Shown piece by piece: positions 34,741 to 46,528 of a stretch of 64,000 nucleotides of DNA. Origin of the DNA: Balanoglossus misakiensis (taxonomy: Eukaryota > Hemichordata); contig CM082597.2 in NCBI GenBank assembly GCA_040954595.2, positions 2,356,001 through 2,420,000 of the forward strand. The letters run 5' to 3'. The notes beneath the pieces were generated by a model. It did no database searches and had not been told where the DNA came from. It was given only the letters and a program-made list of their open reading frames with translations. Both the position numbers and the translations under genes were made by a program. Position 1 is the stretch's first letter. Every line of letters starts with the position of its first letter.

Positions 34741-36492
34741 TCATGTGCATTTTAAATTGTTATTGAAAAATAAGTGATTTGTGTGTCTTTTGGGATATGT
34801 TATGTCGTCATGTCGTGACCTGTACAGTGCATATTTACTGTTGGAAATTTGTACGTGACCAACGTCAACGTCTTTGCATGATGCCACTCTCATTTTACCC
34901 AATCCGTCGATGAAAAATTCCGAGTGGCCAATTCGACGGTATTCGGGGTCGAAACCGACCTGTCGAACAATCGAGGTCCTCGCCATGAAAAAATCTATGA
35001 CGACATCTGTGACGTCACATTCAGGAAACCGTTCGTGACGTCGATAGCTGCCATAGATTGTTCTCAGACAGTCGCCACTCTCGCCGCCATATTTGAATAG
35101 AAAACACTTATTATAGGCTTTGCCATTAACTGTTCCTCCCACCACGTCCAAACGACCCAGTGGGTCTTCTAACTTTTGCACCATAAGCTCTAGTTTCGTT
35201 TTCTCGGTAAATACAAAATCGTCATCAACCCAAACGAAATATTTTGTGGTCACTTGACTCAGAGCAACGCCCCGCCCCGCAAAAAGCCCCTCTGCAAACG
35301 GCATCAAGGTCTGCTTGACATTATTACCCACAATCCTTTGCGCGTTTTCGGTGTCGTCTGCTACAATAATGGTCACATTTGGGTAGAACTTGTTTATGCT
35401 TTCGACCAAGTTGTTGATGGCGTCGTACCGTTCGAAAGTCTTTGTTATGACCGTGACTTTGTCGGACATCAGATCACCAGGACCAGGATCATAAAGATCC
35501 GGTAAAATTTGCCGCCTGATGTGAACGTGAACCTTCACTGTGAAACTCATGAAAGCGACGTCGATGATATCCCTCAGGCTAATGTCATAGAAAGTACTCT
35601 TGTACGCAACGTGGCCCAGCAGACGATTGAGTTTATTTATACTACGGCTCGTCAAGACCAATTCTGCAGTGTCATTTCCCATGATTCTAATTCCACCTTG
35701 ATGGAGAAGCCGTTGGAATTTGGAGTGACCCTGCAGAAGCAGTCTGCCCAGGCCTTTAGTGGATTTCAGTTTTACTGTCAATTCTGGTGATTTGTCTAAT
35801 GTGGAGAGAACGTCAGCTGCTAGGGGATCAACTGAAATCCCGACCAGCTGAACAGTCTGCAATGGCTCCACAACAATGCCAGTGGCAATGTAGTCTAACG
35901 GGGACATCCCTCTGCAAACGGAAAATGGTTCTCTCTTCTCGGAATCTTCTCTGATCCACTCCAGCGCTTCCTTCCGCCGCCGTTCGTCCATGTTGTCGTC
36001 GAGGGGGTGCTTCAGCGTCCTGTGACAAGCGCACGGTTCCTTAGGCGCCATTTTCTTCCTGAGTTTAGTTTCGGTCAGCAGCGGTCTTTCGTCATGTTCT
36101 GAGGTCCACCAGCCGACGAGTGACCTCACCCTCGTGTCCTGTTGAAGTAAAGTGTCCAGGTCTTGGTTTGTGTTCGCTGAAGTTTTCATTGCGTTACTAG
36201 CAGTAGTTTCTTGTTCATGTTCGTCCTCTGGGGTTGTGACGTCATTCTTGAATGTCACAGTTTTCCTCGTGGCGTCATCGAATATGTCTTTCTCCAATAG
36301 TTCCAGTTCCTCCATATCCCAGCTTTCCCGTGTGGCATCATCGCTAAACGCAGCGTCGTCCATTTTTCTCCCGACATAGTCACCCTCGGCAGCTGCGTCG
36401 TTGTTTCGATACAGGGACATTACATTAGACAGCAACATGCCACAAGAGAAGCAGACGATACAACTGAAAATTTGTTCGAGCGTGAACTTCAT
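34741..36492 (-). CDS. Beta-1,4-N-acetylgalactosaminyltransferase-like, copy B, 583 aa
   Basis: Tandem paralogue of copy A with the same domain plan and also a single coding exon. A membrane segment lies at about residues 7-28 (IFSCIVCFSCGMLLSNVM). A longer acidic stem (about residues 30-130, rich in DDA/EELE) accounts for the extra 50 residues. The catalytic domain keeps SDKVTVITKTFERYDAINNL, IIVADDTE, LMPFAEGLFAGRGVALSQV, WVDDDFVFT, VVGGTVNGKAYNKCFLFKYGG, VRQVGFDPEYRRIGHSEFF and the ending HLFFNNNLKCT. The start ATG at 36492 has a good context (GCCGCCATCATG), and the membrane segment directly follows. Both copies look catalytically intact because the DDD motif is kept. Divergence in the stem but conservation in the catalytic half suggests an old duplication. 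Confidence 0.92.
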   Translation of the reverse strand: MKFTLEQIFSCIVCFSCGMLLSNVMSLYRNNDAAAEGDYVGRKMDDAAFSDDATRESWDMEELELLEKDIFDDATRKTVTFKNDVTTPEDEHEQETTASNAMKTSANTNQDLDTLLQQDTRVRSLVGWWTSEHDERPLLTETKLRKKMAPKEPCACHRTLKHPLDDNMDERRRKEALEWIREDSEKREPFSVCRGMSPLDYIATGIVVEPLQTVQLVGISVDPLAADVLSTLDKSPELTVKLKSTKGLGRLLLQGHSKFQRLLHQGGIRIMGNDTAELVLTSRSINKLNRLLGHVAYKSTFYDISLRDIIDVAFMSFTVKVHVHIRRQILPDLYDPGPGDLMSDKVTVITKTFERYDAINNLVESINKFYPNVTIIVADDTENAQRIVGNNVKQTLMPFAEGLFAGRGVALSQVTTKYFVWVDDDFVFTEKTKLELMVQKLEDPLGRLDVVGGTVNGKAYNKCFLFKYGGESGDCLRTIYGSYRRHERFPECDVTDVVIDFFMARTSIVRQVGFDPEYRRIGHSEFFIDGLGKMRVASCKDVDVGHVQISNSKYALYRSRHDDITYPKRHTNHLFFNNNLKCT

Positions 36493-37043
36493 GATGGCGG
36501 CGTCACTGAATGCGCAAAAAGCGATGGTGCTGGAGAAATTCTACGATGGCGATCTAGCTATCCCACACACGCACATGTGTTTTTAGTCTGTTGCATGAGT
36601 CATTGTGGCGAGGTGCCGATTATACAAATCACACCAACAACTGCAATCCAAGATGGCGGCCCATACGCAGTAAAATTTCTAATCTGCGTTGCCATCTGTT
36701 GCCAGGGCATATAAACCCTACAGTAAATATGGGCAACATTGTTATTATCATTGAATATTATGAAGAATTTTGGCATACATTGCTTTAAATAATTCTTCGA
36801 GGTTGATGAAATAACGTCCACGCTCTAAACGGGAAATTATTTCCTCGGGTACATTGTGTTATTGTGAACCCCCCAAACAACCATCCGAAATTGGTTTGCG
36901 GGGGAGGGGGTGTAGTAGAACATAAAAAAAACATAATAAATGACAACAGCCGTATTCCCATGCCACTAAATTATTATTTATTTTCCCAATTTCAAACCGA
37001 GTTCAGTGTTTACAGACCATTGTTGCTTTTGCCAACTGCGCCC
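36493..37043. other. Interval between glycosyltransferase copy B and the ADAMTS gene
   Basis: Holds the copy B promoter and the ADAMTS 3' UTR. A minus-strand AATAAA at 36977-36982 lies about 61 nt past the ADAMTS stop. Nothing else seen. Confidence 0.6.
36977..36982 (-). other. Poly(A) signal of the ADAMTS gene
   Basis: AATAAA on the minus strand, about 61 nt after the predicted stop codon at 37044. Confidence 0.55.
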
Positions 37044-40000
37044 TCACCCGGTGAGAACTCCGCCATCACAGCAAGCATTATCGGAGACTGAACTCTCGGT
37101 GTTGATGTACCAACACTCTCCAAACCTGGGACCTGGATACTTGACGAAAGCGAACGCCTTGCATCCGGGTTCGTTGTGACATTTCACGCAGCACTCTTCA
37201 CGCGTAGCCACTACGTTCGTCATGCCATCGTTAAAGTATCTGCTCCCATTGATGTACAAACCAACTTGTAAGATATTCGTCTGGTATCTACACCCTTCGA
37301 AAATAAATAACATTTGCAAAAAACAATATGAATTAATGATGGAAAACCTAAAACAATCCCCAAAGGATGGATTATGTTTTCATGTAACCAAGTACAAAAC
37401 GTATACGTATACCGCAAGTTTTTTTTTATCTAGTTGTGATTACAATCTCTATATAGCATTATGTTAACTGGACAACTCAACCAGTCTCTAAATCATTTTA
37501 CATCAACGTACCATCATTGCCTTGTTCAATTTTACTATCCATTAGTCCTGAATCCACATAAGTCTGGTGCTTCTGCCCATTCGACCATGGCTTCTTCAGC
37601 CAGCACTCGCGGTAAGATGCACTGTTCGGGTCTTTGAAGAACGACCACGCCGTACAGCCAGAGGTGGCTCGGCAAGACTGGCAGCATTCGTCGCGGTTGG
37701 CGACCTTGTTCTGGGATCCATCGTTGATGCTGTAACCAGGGCGAAGGGTGTCCGGTTCGTACAGGCAACCTATGAAGCCAAGAAATCAGACTTATGTAAT
37801 CGCGCACATGAAATAATTATCTGCTCATTGTTAGATCTAGGGAGACTTGGTTAATTAAAGGGAAGCGTTTCCTTGCTGGTATATGGGTGCCAATAATATC
37901 CCAGTGTATGAAAAACTGGAGAGATATATCTGAGTTGGTTTTCTTTCATTTTTCACTCATCGGTAGCAACGTGGCGTCATATCCAGAAATACGGAAGCTT
38001 ACCTCCCGCGTTGCATTCTGTTGGTTCACATTTCTCCGTTGTTGCTGGCTTAGCAGATTGACACTGTCCATCGGGGACGATTACACTTGCATCTTCACCT
38101 GATCTGCACGTGACTTGTCGAGTTTTCACGCCTTCGTCACAGGAAACCGAACATTCTCCCCAGTCACCGATGTTCCATCTGTTAGGGAGAACGCGAGAAA
38201 TTCGTTAATCAGAGAAAAAATACAAGGAAAACGTATTGGGCTGTAAGAGTGATTGTATTAATTGTTGTCAGTCTCATTTGATAACAAAGGCCATTGTTTA
38301 AGGAATGTTTGTAAGTTTCACAAAGACAGGTGTCGACACGAGGTGGTGGGAATTTATTTAATGGTGATACATTCATTTCGGTCTGGAACAACTGGAGCAC
38401 ATGTGACTTTCCTTTTCCGTCTTGAATGTGTATATTGGCAGTACACATATTGTAATGAAATTTTCTCATTTTAAAGATAATTCTGAAAATCTGAAACCCA
38501 TTTCTCTGTAAACCCCTGGAAATGTTACATACTGCGGCTGTGGGCAGTCTGGCATTGAACACGGCACTGGATCCGAGGAAGGTCTTGTGTTACTATCACA
38601 GTTGCTGTCGTCGACTGCTTGACCATCGGTTTCACGGATACACGCTACTGTAGGCTGTTTAGTTCCTTCAAAGAAGCAATGTAAAAAAGTTGAAATGTCA
38701 CTGTGGTCATAGTAACAAGCTGAATATTTGGCATGTCAACATGATGTAGGGGGTAGAACAAGAATCAGTAGGTGACGCGCACACCAAAAATAATGGAAAT
38801 ATTATCAGAACGTTACAGCTACTTTGCATTTAAATTCAGTTGGAAGCCTAACCTGTGCCACATGTTATGCTACAGGCTCCCTCAGTTCTCTTCCAATTGT
38901 ATACAATTGGCGCCGGTGTGGTGACGACTGATTTGGGGCGGTAGTATGAATAGGCTATTTTCGGCCTAACAACTGATCCATAGTAGTCAGGATACTGTTG
39001 GAAAACCTGAAACATCAAGAAATATTATTTATATAACTAATATATTTTTGTGTGTAGTATTTAAATAATTAAAATTTGCTGGGCATATGTAATGAACTGA
39101 TCACGACATTGCGCATGTGTAATGACATGACCAGGCAATTACACATGCGCAGTGACGTGGACTGGACTGGGCAGAATGCCGGAGTCTTGCTTACTAAATA
39201 GAACATACGCACTAAAGTTACATTTCAGAAATATTGTAGTAAATCCGTGAAAACTGGCAAATACCTGAACTTCAAGTTCAACCGGTATAACTCCTGGAAC
39301 GGTGATGTTCTCATGTTCGTAGCTACCGCTATACATGAACACATTATTCGCGTATTCTTGTATCCCGTTCCTCGGAATATTTATACTGAGCGCGCCACCA
39401 AGTACGAAGCTGCCATTAAATTTTAGTCCTGTGAAGGAAAACTTGACAATTAGCAGCTGATATACCTCAAAGTCTACTTCAATAAACCCACCATACAATT
39501 GAATGTCCTTAATTGAAATGTGGTCACGTGTCTGCGAACATACTATCACCATGCTGATAAGACATTCAGGAAAGTCATTACAGATTGTTCTTGAGTAGTG
39601 TTAATCAATATGCCAACACTCAGATGAACGATCACGACCCTTAGCACTACCATCCATTTCAATCCACTGCTATGATAATGACGTTAGTTACCACGTTAAA
39701 CGATTTTGCTAAGTACTAGATGTTTAGGTCATAAAGGATGAGGGCCTACTTACTGTTTTGGCGAGATAATTCATCTATGGATGTGCGGGGCTATAGTTAT
39801 AAGCGTGTTTTTCTCTTTTGCAAATGAGTTTTAGTAGCTTTGAACATGGACATACCTAACACACAGTAAAGGCTCGTGTCGACGACCTTTAGGTTGGTGG
39901 ACCCGGCTGGAACTGTCAAAACTGTCATGTACTCTGTAGAAGAAAGTGGGTTAGGTGATGTTATAACAGAATACTTTGCTGGTCCTGTCACACGAGAATA

Positions 40001-43000
40001 TTCTCGCATATAAACTGCCAAGGCACGCGAGATCTCACAAAGTCTTGTGGAGTTCAGAAAATGATCTATTAGTGTGGGATGTGTGTTTGTGTCCTGTCCT
40101 TACCGCCTTTCTTTCCCTGGTTAACTGTTCCCTCAACCTTTTCACATCTATCACCGCTTCCTTTGCATACACCGCAGTTATCGAAAGCTGCATCTGAGTT
40201 TTCTTGGCCATCACAACCAAACGACTGTATTAAACAGAAAGGTGACACGTTTATTAAGACTTGAATGTTGAAAAAAATTGTGAAGAGTGGTGTCGGTTAG
40301 GGTCATCTGAATTTTGAATTGTATCAACCGTACTCTTTAATCAGAAAATGTTATATAGTCACCAACCAAGCATTTTCCTTGGACACAGGTCCTGTATGCA
40401 TTGCTTTGAAAATTGCAGGGAGTTCCATCCTCAAAACGAGGTGCACCATAGACGACGCTGCCAGATATGCACCATCCATCGCAAAAAGAATCATCTGTTG
40501 AGATGACGTAAATTCGTTTTAATTCATCAGGGCCTGCTATTATGCATGCCTAGACACATTTGGCACACATGGGCATAAGGCAGGACATATTCTACTCAAG
40601 GCTATTAATTCGTACAAGTCTGCTTAACTGAAAATTGTAATTTAAAGCCCAAGTTTGAGTTATTACTGCACCTAAAAGAAGGCATATGTTAACAGTTTGT
40701 TATATCTCCTAGCATATTATCAGAAATGACAGGCAAATATCTTACCACCATAGCCATAGTAAGGAACAAACGTCTTGCCGTCTTTGTTCTTTTTGCTACA
40801 GTGTTGGTTTGCAAACGCAGTTGGCGGTACTGAGCAATCCTATGAAAATGGAAGATTGGAGATAAAAAAGTGAATGAATTAATACACACACACACACACA
40901 CACACATTTCATGAATTAAGAATGTATCTTTTTTACTGGGTTCACATCTAGGCCCATGGCCGGCCAAAACTAATCCCGATGATTGTGAGAAGAGAAGATA
41001 ATCCTTGGTACGCGTTCACATTGTGTTTGGCACAGTCCTGGCCTACGTCGTCTCGCCAACCTTTGACCTTATACAGGTCAAGATGGCTGCCTTCGACAAC
41101 AGAACCATGTTATTATTTTTGAAAGACAGTCACACAATTGTGTATTCTGTTTTACTCGGTTGGAGTAAAGGACAGTGGTTTTATTTACCTGGAGATTACA
41201 CATCTGGTACATTTCATCACGTCCAGTACAAGGCTGCCCTCCATATTGTGGCCTAAAACGTAATATTGAACAAGTTTAACCCTTTCATCCCAGTTCCCTT
41301 TATAAAGGTCCAACTTTACCATATAAAACAATGGATTTGGATCAAACCAAAAATACGTAGTGGATATTTGGACAGAGGGGAGATTTCCCTGCATGTTCAT
41401 CATTGAAGATGTATCAGGGTCCAATTTCATGAATAAAGGTAACTTTTTGCGGATTTGTTTTTAATTTGAAAAGAGAGAAAAGAGCTTACTTCGGGTTAGT
41501 GCAATACCGTCGTTTGGTCTGTATCCCTCCGCCACAACTTCGCGAACAGGATGAATAATCAGCGTCGTAGTCTGACCATCCACCATTGATAGGGGCAGGG
41601 CCCTCAGCGCCAAAGTCGACACACTGTCCCTTAATACACCACTATAGAATACGCACCGGTGGAAGAAGAAGAAAAAAGACATGGGTTTCTTTGAAATGTA
41701 GGGCCTAAGTCTGAGTTGCAGTTGTTCGCAGTGTGTTATGCTTGTACATGATTTATATTTTTGTAACAATAGGAAAATTTGTGTCTGTATACGTTTTATA
41801 GAAATATTTTATAGAAAAATGACTTTACCGACCTTCCTTTCCGCACATTGAGTTCCTTCCATAGGCGGCGCTAAATATGCGTGACAGTTTGATGATGAAT
41901 CGATAGTACACATTAGGTTTACGCAGTTGGTCTGCAGGCGGGAGAAAAAGAAATTTCATAATCTATGACAAGGACGTTATTCCATGTGCCAAACCAGAGA
42001 CTCTGGTTACACTAATTTAATACATTCAATGCCATAAGGCGGCGTGCTGTCCTAACAACAGACAAGATGGCGGCGACCACAGTTTTTGTCGAAAGTCGGG
42101 AGAAGACTGCTGGGGAAAAGAAAGGACAAAACTAAAAGTAAGCGAAGACAGTCCACTATTTGAATGCATCGAAAGCAAAAATGCAGAACATTTGGATTAG
42201 ACGCAATGTTTTTACATATGAAATTACGCACATGTGCATAAGACGTAACGTTACCTTACCGTATCTCCCCAACACTGTAAGGCATGCCATCCCCAGATGA
42301 ACTTGCATTGCATGGTACGGTTGTAGACAATGCCAGGTGCCTGACCAGTCAGAGAGGTGTCGATGACCACACTGCTAATGGGATCGTCATTAAAGCACGA
42401 AGATGCTGATGAACTGAACACGTAGAAAAAGAAGAAAACAAGCAGGATTGGTGATAAAAAAATGAGATAATGAAATATTTTGTAATATTCGCGTCAGATT
42501 TCGTCGTTCTAATAATGTAACAATGGTCAGAAGTATGTAACTCTAATTTGATTACCTGAAAAAGGCCTGTGCTTGAGTAGCGGAGCAACTTGACCATTCG
42601 AACACTTTACCGCCACTTGTAACGGTTGTCGACATGATGTTCACACCCTCAGCACAGCCATTGTCACCGTCATGGCCAACGTGCAATCTGCAAGAAACAT
42701 TCAAAACTACAATCCCACATCTTCCAACATAACCCGCCTGTACGCAATCGACAGTATGATTGTTAAAATTGTTTTCAAGTCCGGACTTGAATGCGTTTGT
42801 CAACAATAATAATATGATCAATACACAAACACACGACTTGCTAACAAGGAGAACAAACAATGGATGTGTTGGGAAACGTGGATATGGTCAAAACGAAAAA
42901 GACATACTGAAATAAAATCCAGAATTTACACATAGTGGCCCTTTAATGTGTCTTGCATGTAAGCAAACATTGTCAAGAACATATAGAGTGTAGTTATACT

Positions 43001-45139
43001 TACAAATGTGCAATTTCATGAGCTCCGGAGAAGACACTGCTTAAGCCATTGGCTCTTACCAGCGCACACTGACGCCCAGGATCACAAGCCCCATTTGCAT
43101 ATGCGACACCCCCAATTCCGATGTTCCTTCTGTAAATATAAAACAAAGTGTCCAGATGTGCAGACTTGTGGAAATATATAGTCAGCAGTTTTGAGTCAAC
43201 GATTCGATGTCCACGCCGCAAAATACGGATATTGTGTCGCTCACGAGTCAAAGTTATCAGATTCTTTCGTACGAGAGAGGTGGAATTATTGACTGCATGT
43301 CGTCTGGTATGTTGTAATTCCGGTCCATGTGCTACACATGGCGCCATTGGATAACGATTGTTGCGCCTTTAAGCTTATAAAGGCAAAGATGTTTATTCCC
43401 CAATTGTTTCACCGCCGGGGGTGTGCCCCACATGCAGTAAGTTACATGACTACATTGTACTTACCTAGATAAAAGCACAGATATGTCGGAGTGTGATGGA
43501 TCACTATCATCCGCCGTGTTCATAGTTCTCTGGTACTTGCAGAATGAACTCACCAAGGTGACGGCATCATCTGACAAAGGAAAGCCGTCCTGTTGATGAT
43601 AAATATGTTCAAATATCGATTATTATACCAGTCCAGCAAGGTATTTGCACAAGGGGGGGGGGGGGCATGTGTATAAATGGGGATCAGCTAAGGTAGAAAA
43701 AAGGGCATATCAGTGACCAAAGAGGAAATTAATTATAAAATCATCTTCTTAGCCCCTGTATTTCAGGAAATGATCGATTTAATAACGTCATTTATAAGCG
43801 AAATGTTAAGAAAGTTCTTTAAAATTACATACTACACTAAAACATCTGAATTTTTACATACAACGTCTGCTTTCAAAATGACAAGTTTCACAAGGTTGAT
43901 TTCGACATCCACGCCAAAGCTGGGGTCCCTGAAAAAGCCAGAAATCTGTAATGAAAAATTCATGAGTTAATTACATGACCACCTGTCTCATCAAAATATA
44001 TTTACATACCAAACCAATTAGGCATTAACCCGCATAAAACAAAAAGCAAACAGTTAATTTTTTTGCCCATTAAATTATCAAGGCTCGAGAATAATGAAAA
44101 CCTTATTAAAACAGAGTACGACTGGTCCGAGTATAGTATGCATGATACTAAAGTAGAGTTAAATATGAAGGGTAGCTGGAGAAACGAAAGGCGATATAAT
44201 TTCTGTTTCGTGAGTCACTGGACTCGCTTATCAGGAGACTAAAGCTTTTAGAGATTATGCGCTTATCCTTCACCAGCTATCCTTAATTTATATATGTAGT
44301 AGTCAACTCACAACGTTCATCACTGTTAGAATGTAGTTTTCCGTCATATCTCCATAATAATCAAACACAGTGTGATCTGCAACCACCATTGTTTCTAAAT
44401 GTTTCCTGCCACTGCTTGCTGCGTCTCGGCGGTACGTCGTCTCTGATTGGTCCATGACTGAAGCAGGCGAATGAATATCTTTATAGGGAGAACCATTTGA
44501 GGTGGGAGGGGGTGTCAACAATTTGTTTATCAACCGTTGATACAGCATTTATTTTTATTGTCCGACCCATTTTTTGTCAAGGCACTGTATTGCAGATTCA
44601 TGTGACCAAGTGGCTTTAGTTTTGTATCAGTCTAGAATCATGATTGAATCTTTTAAATATAGCATAGGACCCGACAAGTTCTATATGCCTAGTTGGTTAG
44701 CACAATCTGTTGTTTGCAATCTCGCCAACGCCTTACCGGTATCATCAACGTAAGAATCATACACTTGTGCTTGTCTCTTGTACACGATGTGAGGGTCGAC
44801 GTTATCTGAAAATTCTCTCCGCACGCGGGAATCGTACCCATGTCGCAGTGGCTGAACAACAATTTCCTCTCCATCAACGTGGACGACGCCACTCTGTAAC
44901 AAAACATGTCAGTGCATTTATGATTCTGGATTATTTTGTGATAATAATTAATTTATCATAACACCTCTTGGAAATATGTAACTGTTAGCATAGCGCTCTC
45001 GTACATTATACTATAGATTGCAGTGCGTAAATTGAGTTCAAATGACAGAGAATCGTATGGCAGAAGGAACATGTTTGAAATAACCACTTCCAGTATACAG
45101 TTAACATAGTGCGTTTGAGAGATTCGCCATGGCCGTATT

Positions 45140-45175
<36 letters not shown>

Positions 45176-46528
45176 TCATCATTAAGAACTATACCATTCC
45201 ATCGAAGTTACACAAAGCCGCCCGAGAATTGTGACGTTCTGAAACTTTGCCATGGTAACATGAGTGAGCACTCCTGACGTTAATTCTGGACGGCCCCTGA
45301 GCTTCTACCTCGTGAACAATAAAGGCTGGCACCAAAAGACCTGTAGTTGAAAAATGTTATGAAGAGACTCTCAATTTGAGAAGATTTCATTTCGTACATG
45401 ATCTGACGTCTATAATAAACCATTTATTTTTTGATTTGGTACAAGCAGATCTACTGAACAGTGAAACAAAATGCTGTAAAAGGAAAGTCAATAATATTCC
45501 AACCGAAGACTTTGAAAATTTACGATTTGGAAACTTCCAGAAAACATGTCAAAATTTCCCCGCAAGGTTTCAGCGTTACATTTCAATATTATCTTCGACT
45601 TCGTATTACAACTATTCTCTAAACTCGTAGCCGGTATTTTTATTTGTCGTAACGACATCATTGCACTTGGAATTAGCGATAGAATTATTACTCTTTAAAA
45701 TCTTGATGAAATATCTTTAAAATGAAAATATATTACTGTACCTTCTGTCTTTCTAAGTTCAATTTGAAGGGGTTTACCAAAGGCGTCAATCTTAATCGTC
45801 ATTTCACTTTGGTCTTCAGTCGACCTTTTAAAGGCGTACCCTTCGGTCACCGCTTCGCGTTGGCCCATTCGGTCAAAGGGGTCACCACCGTCGGTCACCG
45901 ACTCTGGTTCAGCTCGTTCAACGATGACCCCATCAGTGGTCGGCCATTCACGCTCCGCTCGGTCAACCTTGATTCCGTCGTCCGTCACTACTTCAAGGTC
46001 CGTGATGTGGTATTCAGGAACTGTGAGCATAAGAACAAAAACCGTGTGATACCAAATATGGAGATAGGGCAATTTCTGCCCAGATGAGAAATGTCAGATA
46101 TATTTTATATATATATAGAGAGAGAGAGTCATTTATTGCTCGTGCATGCAACACAAGCGCCTTACCTTGATCAACCGAACGCACTTCGAAGTAATGCATA
46201 AGTTCCTCTTCAGACATGGAAAAATGGACCTGCATTGGTGAAACGCATTATGAGGGGATTGAAAACATAATCGTTTGTACATGTGCAAGTAGAATCAGGA
46301 ATACATTCTGAGTGAGTAGTTTACAAACTTTGTGATATATACTTGAAAATAAGGCGATTCATATATATATAGAAAGTTGAAATACTTGCAGCACGAAAAC
46401 ACCCGATCGTCTGCATACACGACAAACATCAAATGATAACGGTCAATCGTGTACACTACCTCTGGTGTCTTGATAACACTGGCGTTGGCAATGCCGACAA
46501 TAGCTAGCAAAACCACCAACGACGCCAT
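37044..46528 (-). CDS. ADAMTS-type secreted metalloprotease with two C-terminal PAN/apple-like modules, 24 exons, 1,117 aa
   Basis: Exons (high to low): 46528-46460, 46229-46166, 46020-45742, 45340-45195, 44893-44737, 44457-44312, 43945-43862, 43589-43465, 43129-43004, 42687-42556, 42413-42260, 41931-41833, 41641-41490, 41252-41189, 40839-40746, 40494-40367, 40224-40104, 39933-39856, 39428-39265, 39006-38853, 38665-38533, 38178-38003, 37769-37512 and 37294-37044. The CDS is 3,354 nt and closes in frame. Signal peptide 1-16. The prodomain ([37 protein letters not shown]) has a furin-like RVRR at 209-212. The reprolysin domain has the zinc site HEIAHLLHVGHD (His394, Glu395, His398, His404) and Met-turn Met417. 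Then follow a disintegrin-like part, TSP1 ([20 protein letters not shown]), a Cys-rich region ([22 protein letters not shown]), spacer, two more TSP1-like segments, and two Cys-rich modules (about 949-1034 and 1035-1117; ECCQSC..GCTAWSF..ECWLK and ECCVKC..GCKAFAF..ECWY). It should cleave extracellular matrix. The exon 1 donor (GAG|GTAGTG) is the weakest junction. Confidence 0.88.
40880..40907. repeat. (CA)n microsatellite in an ADAMTS intron
   Basis: About a dozen uninterrupted CA dinucleotides in the intron just upstream of the exon at 40839-40746. Confidence 0.95.
45140..45175. repeat. (CAA)n microsatellite in an ADAMTS intron
   Basis: About eleven uninterrupted CAA trinucleotides just downstream of the exon 45340-45195. 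Confidence 0.95.

Noticed and set aside
42070-42136. ATGGCGGCGACC start-like sequence in an ADAMTS intron on the plus strand
   Set aside because: The frame ends after about 20 codons, with no donor or poly(A) context.
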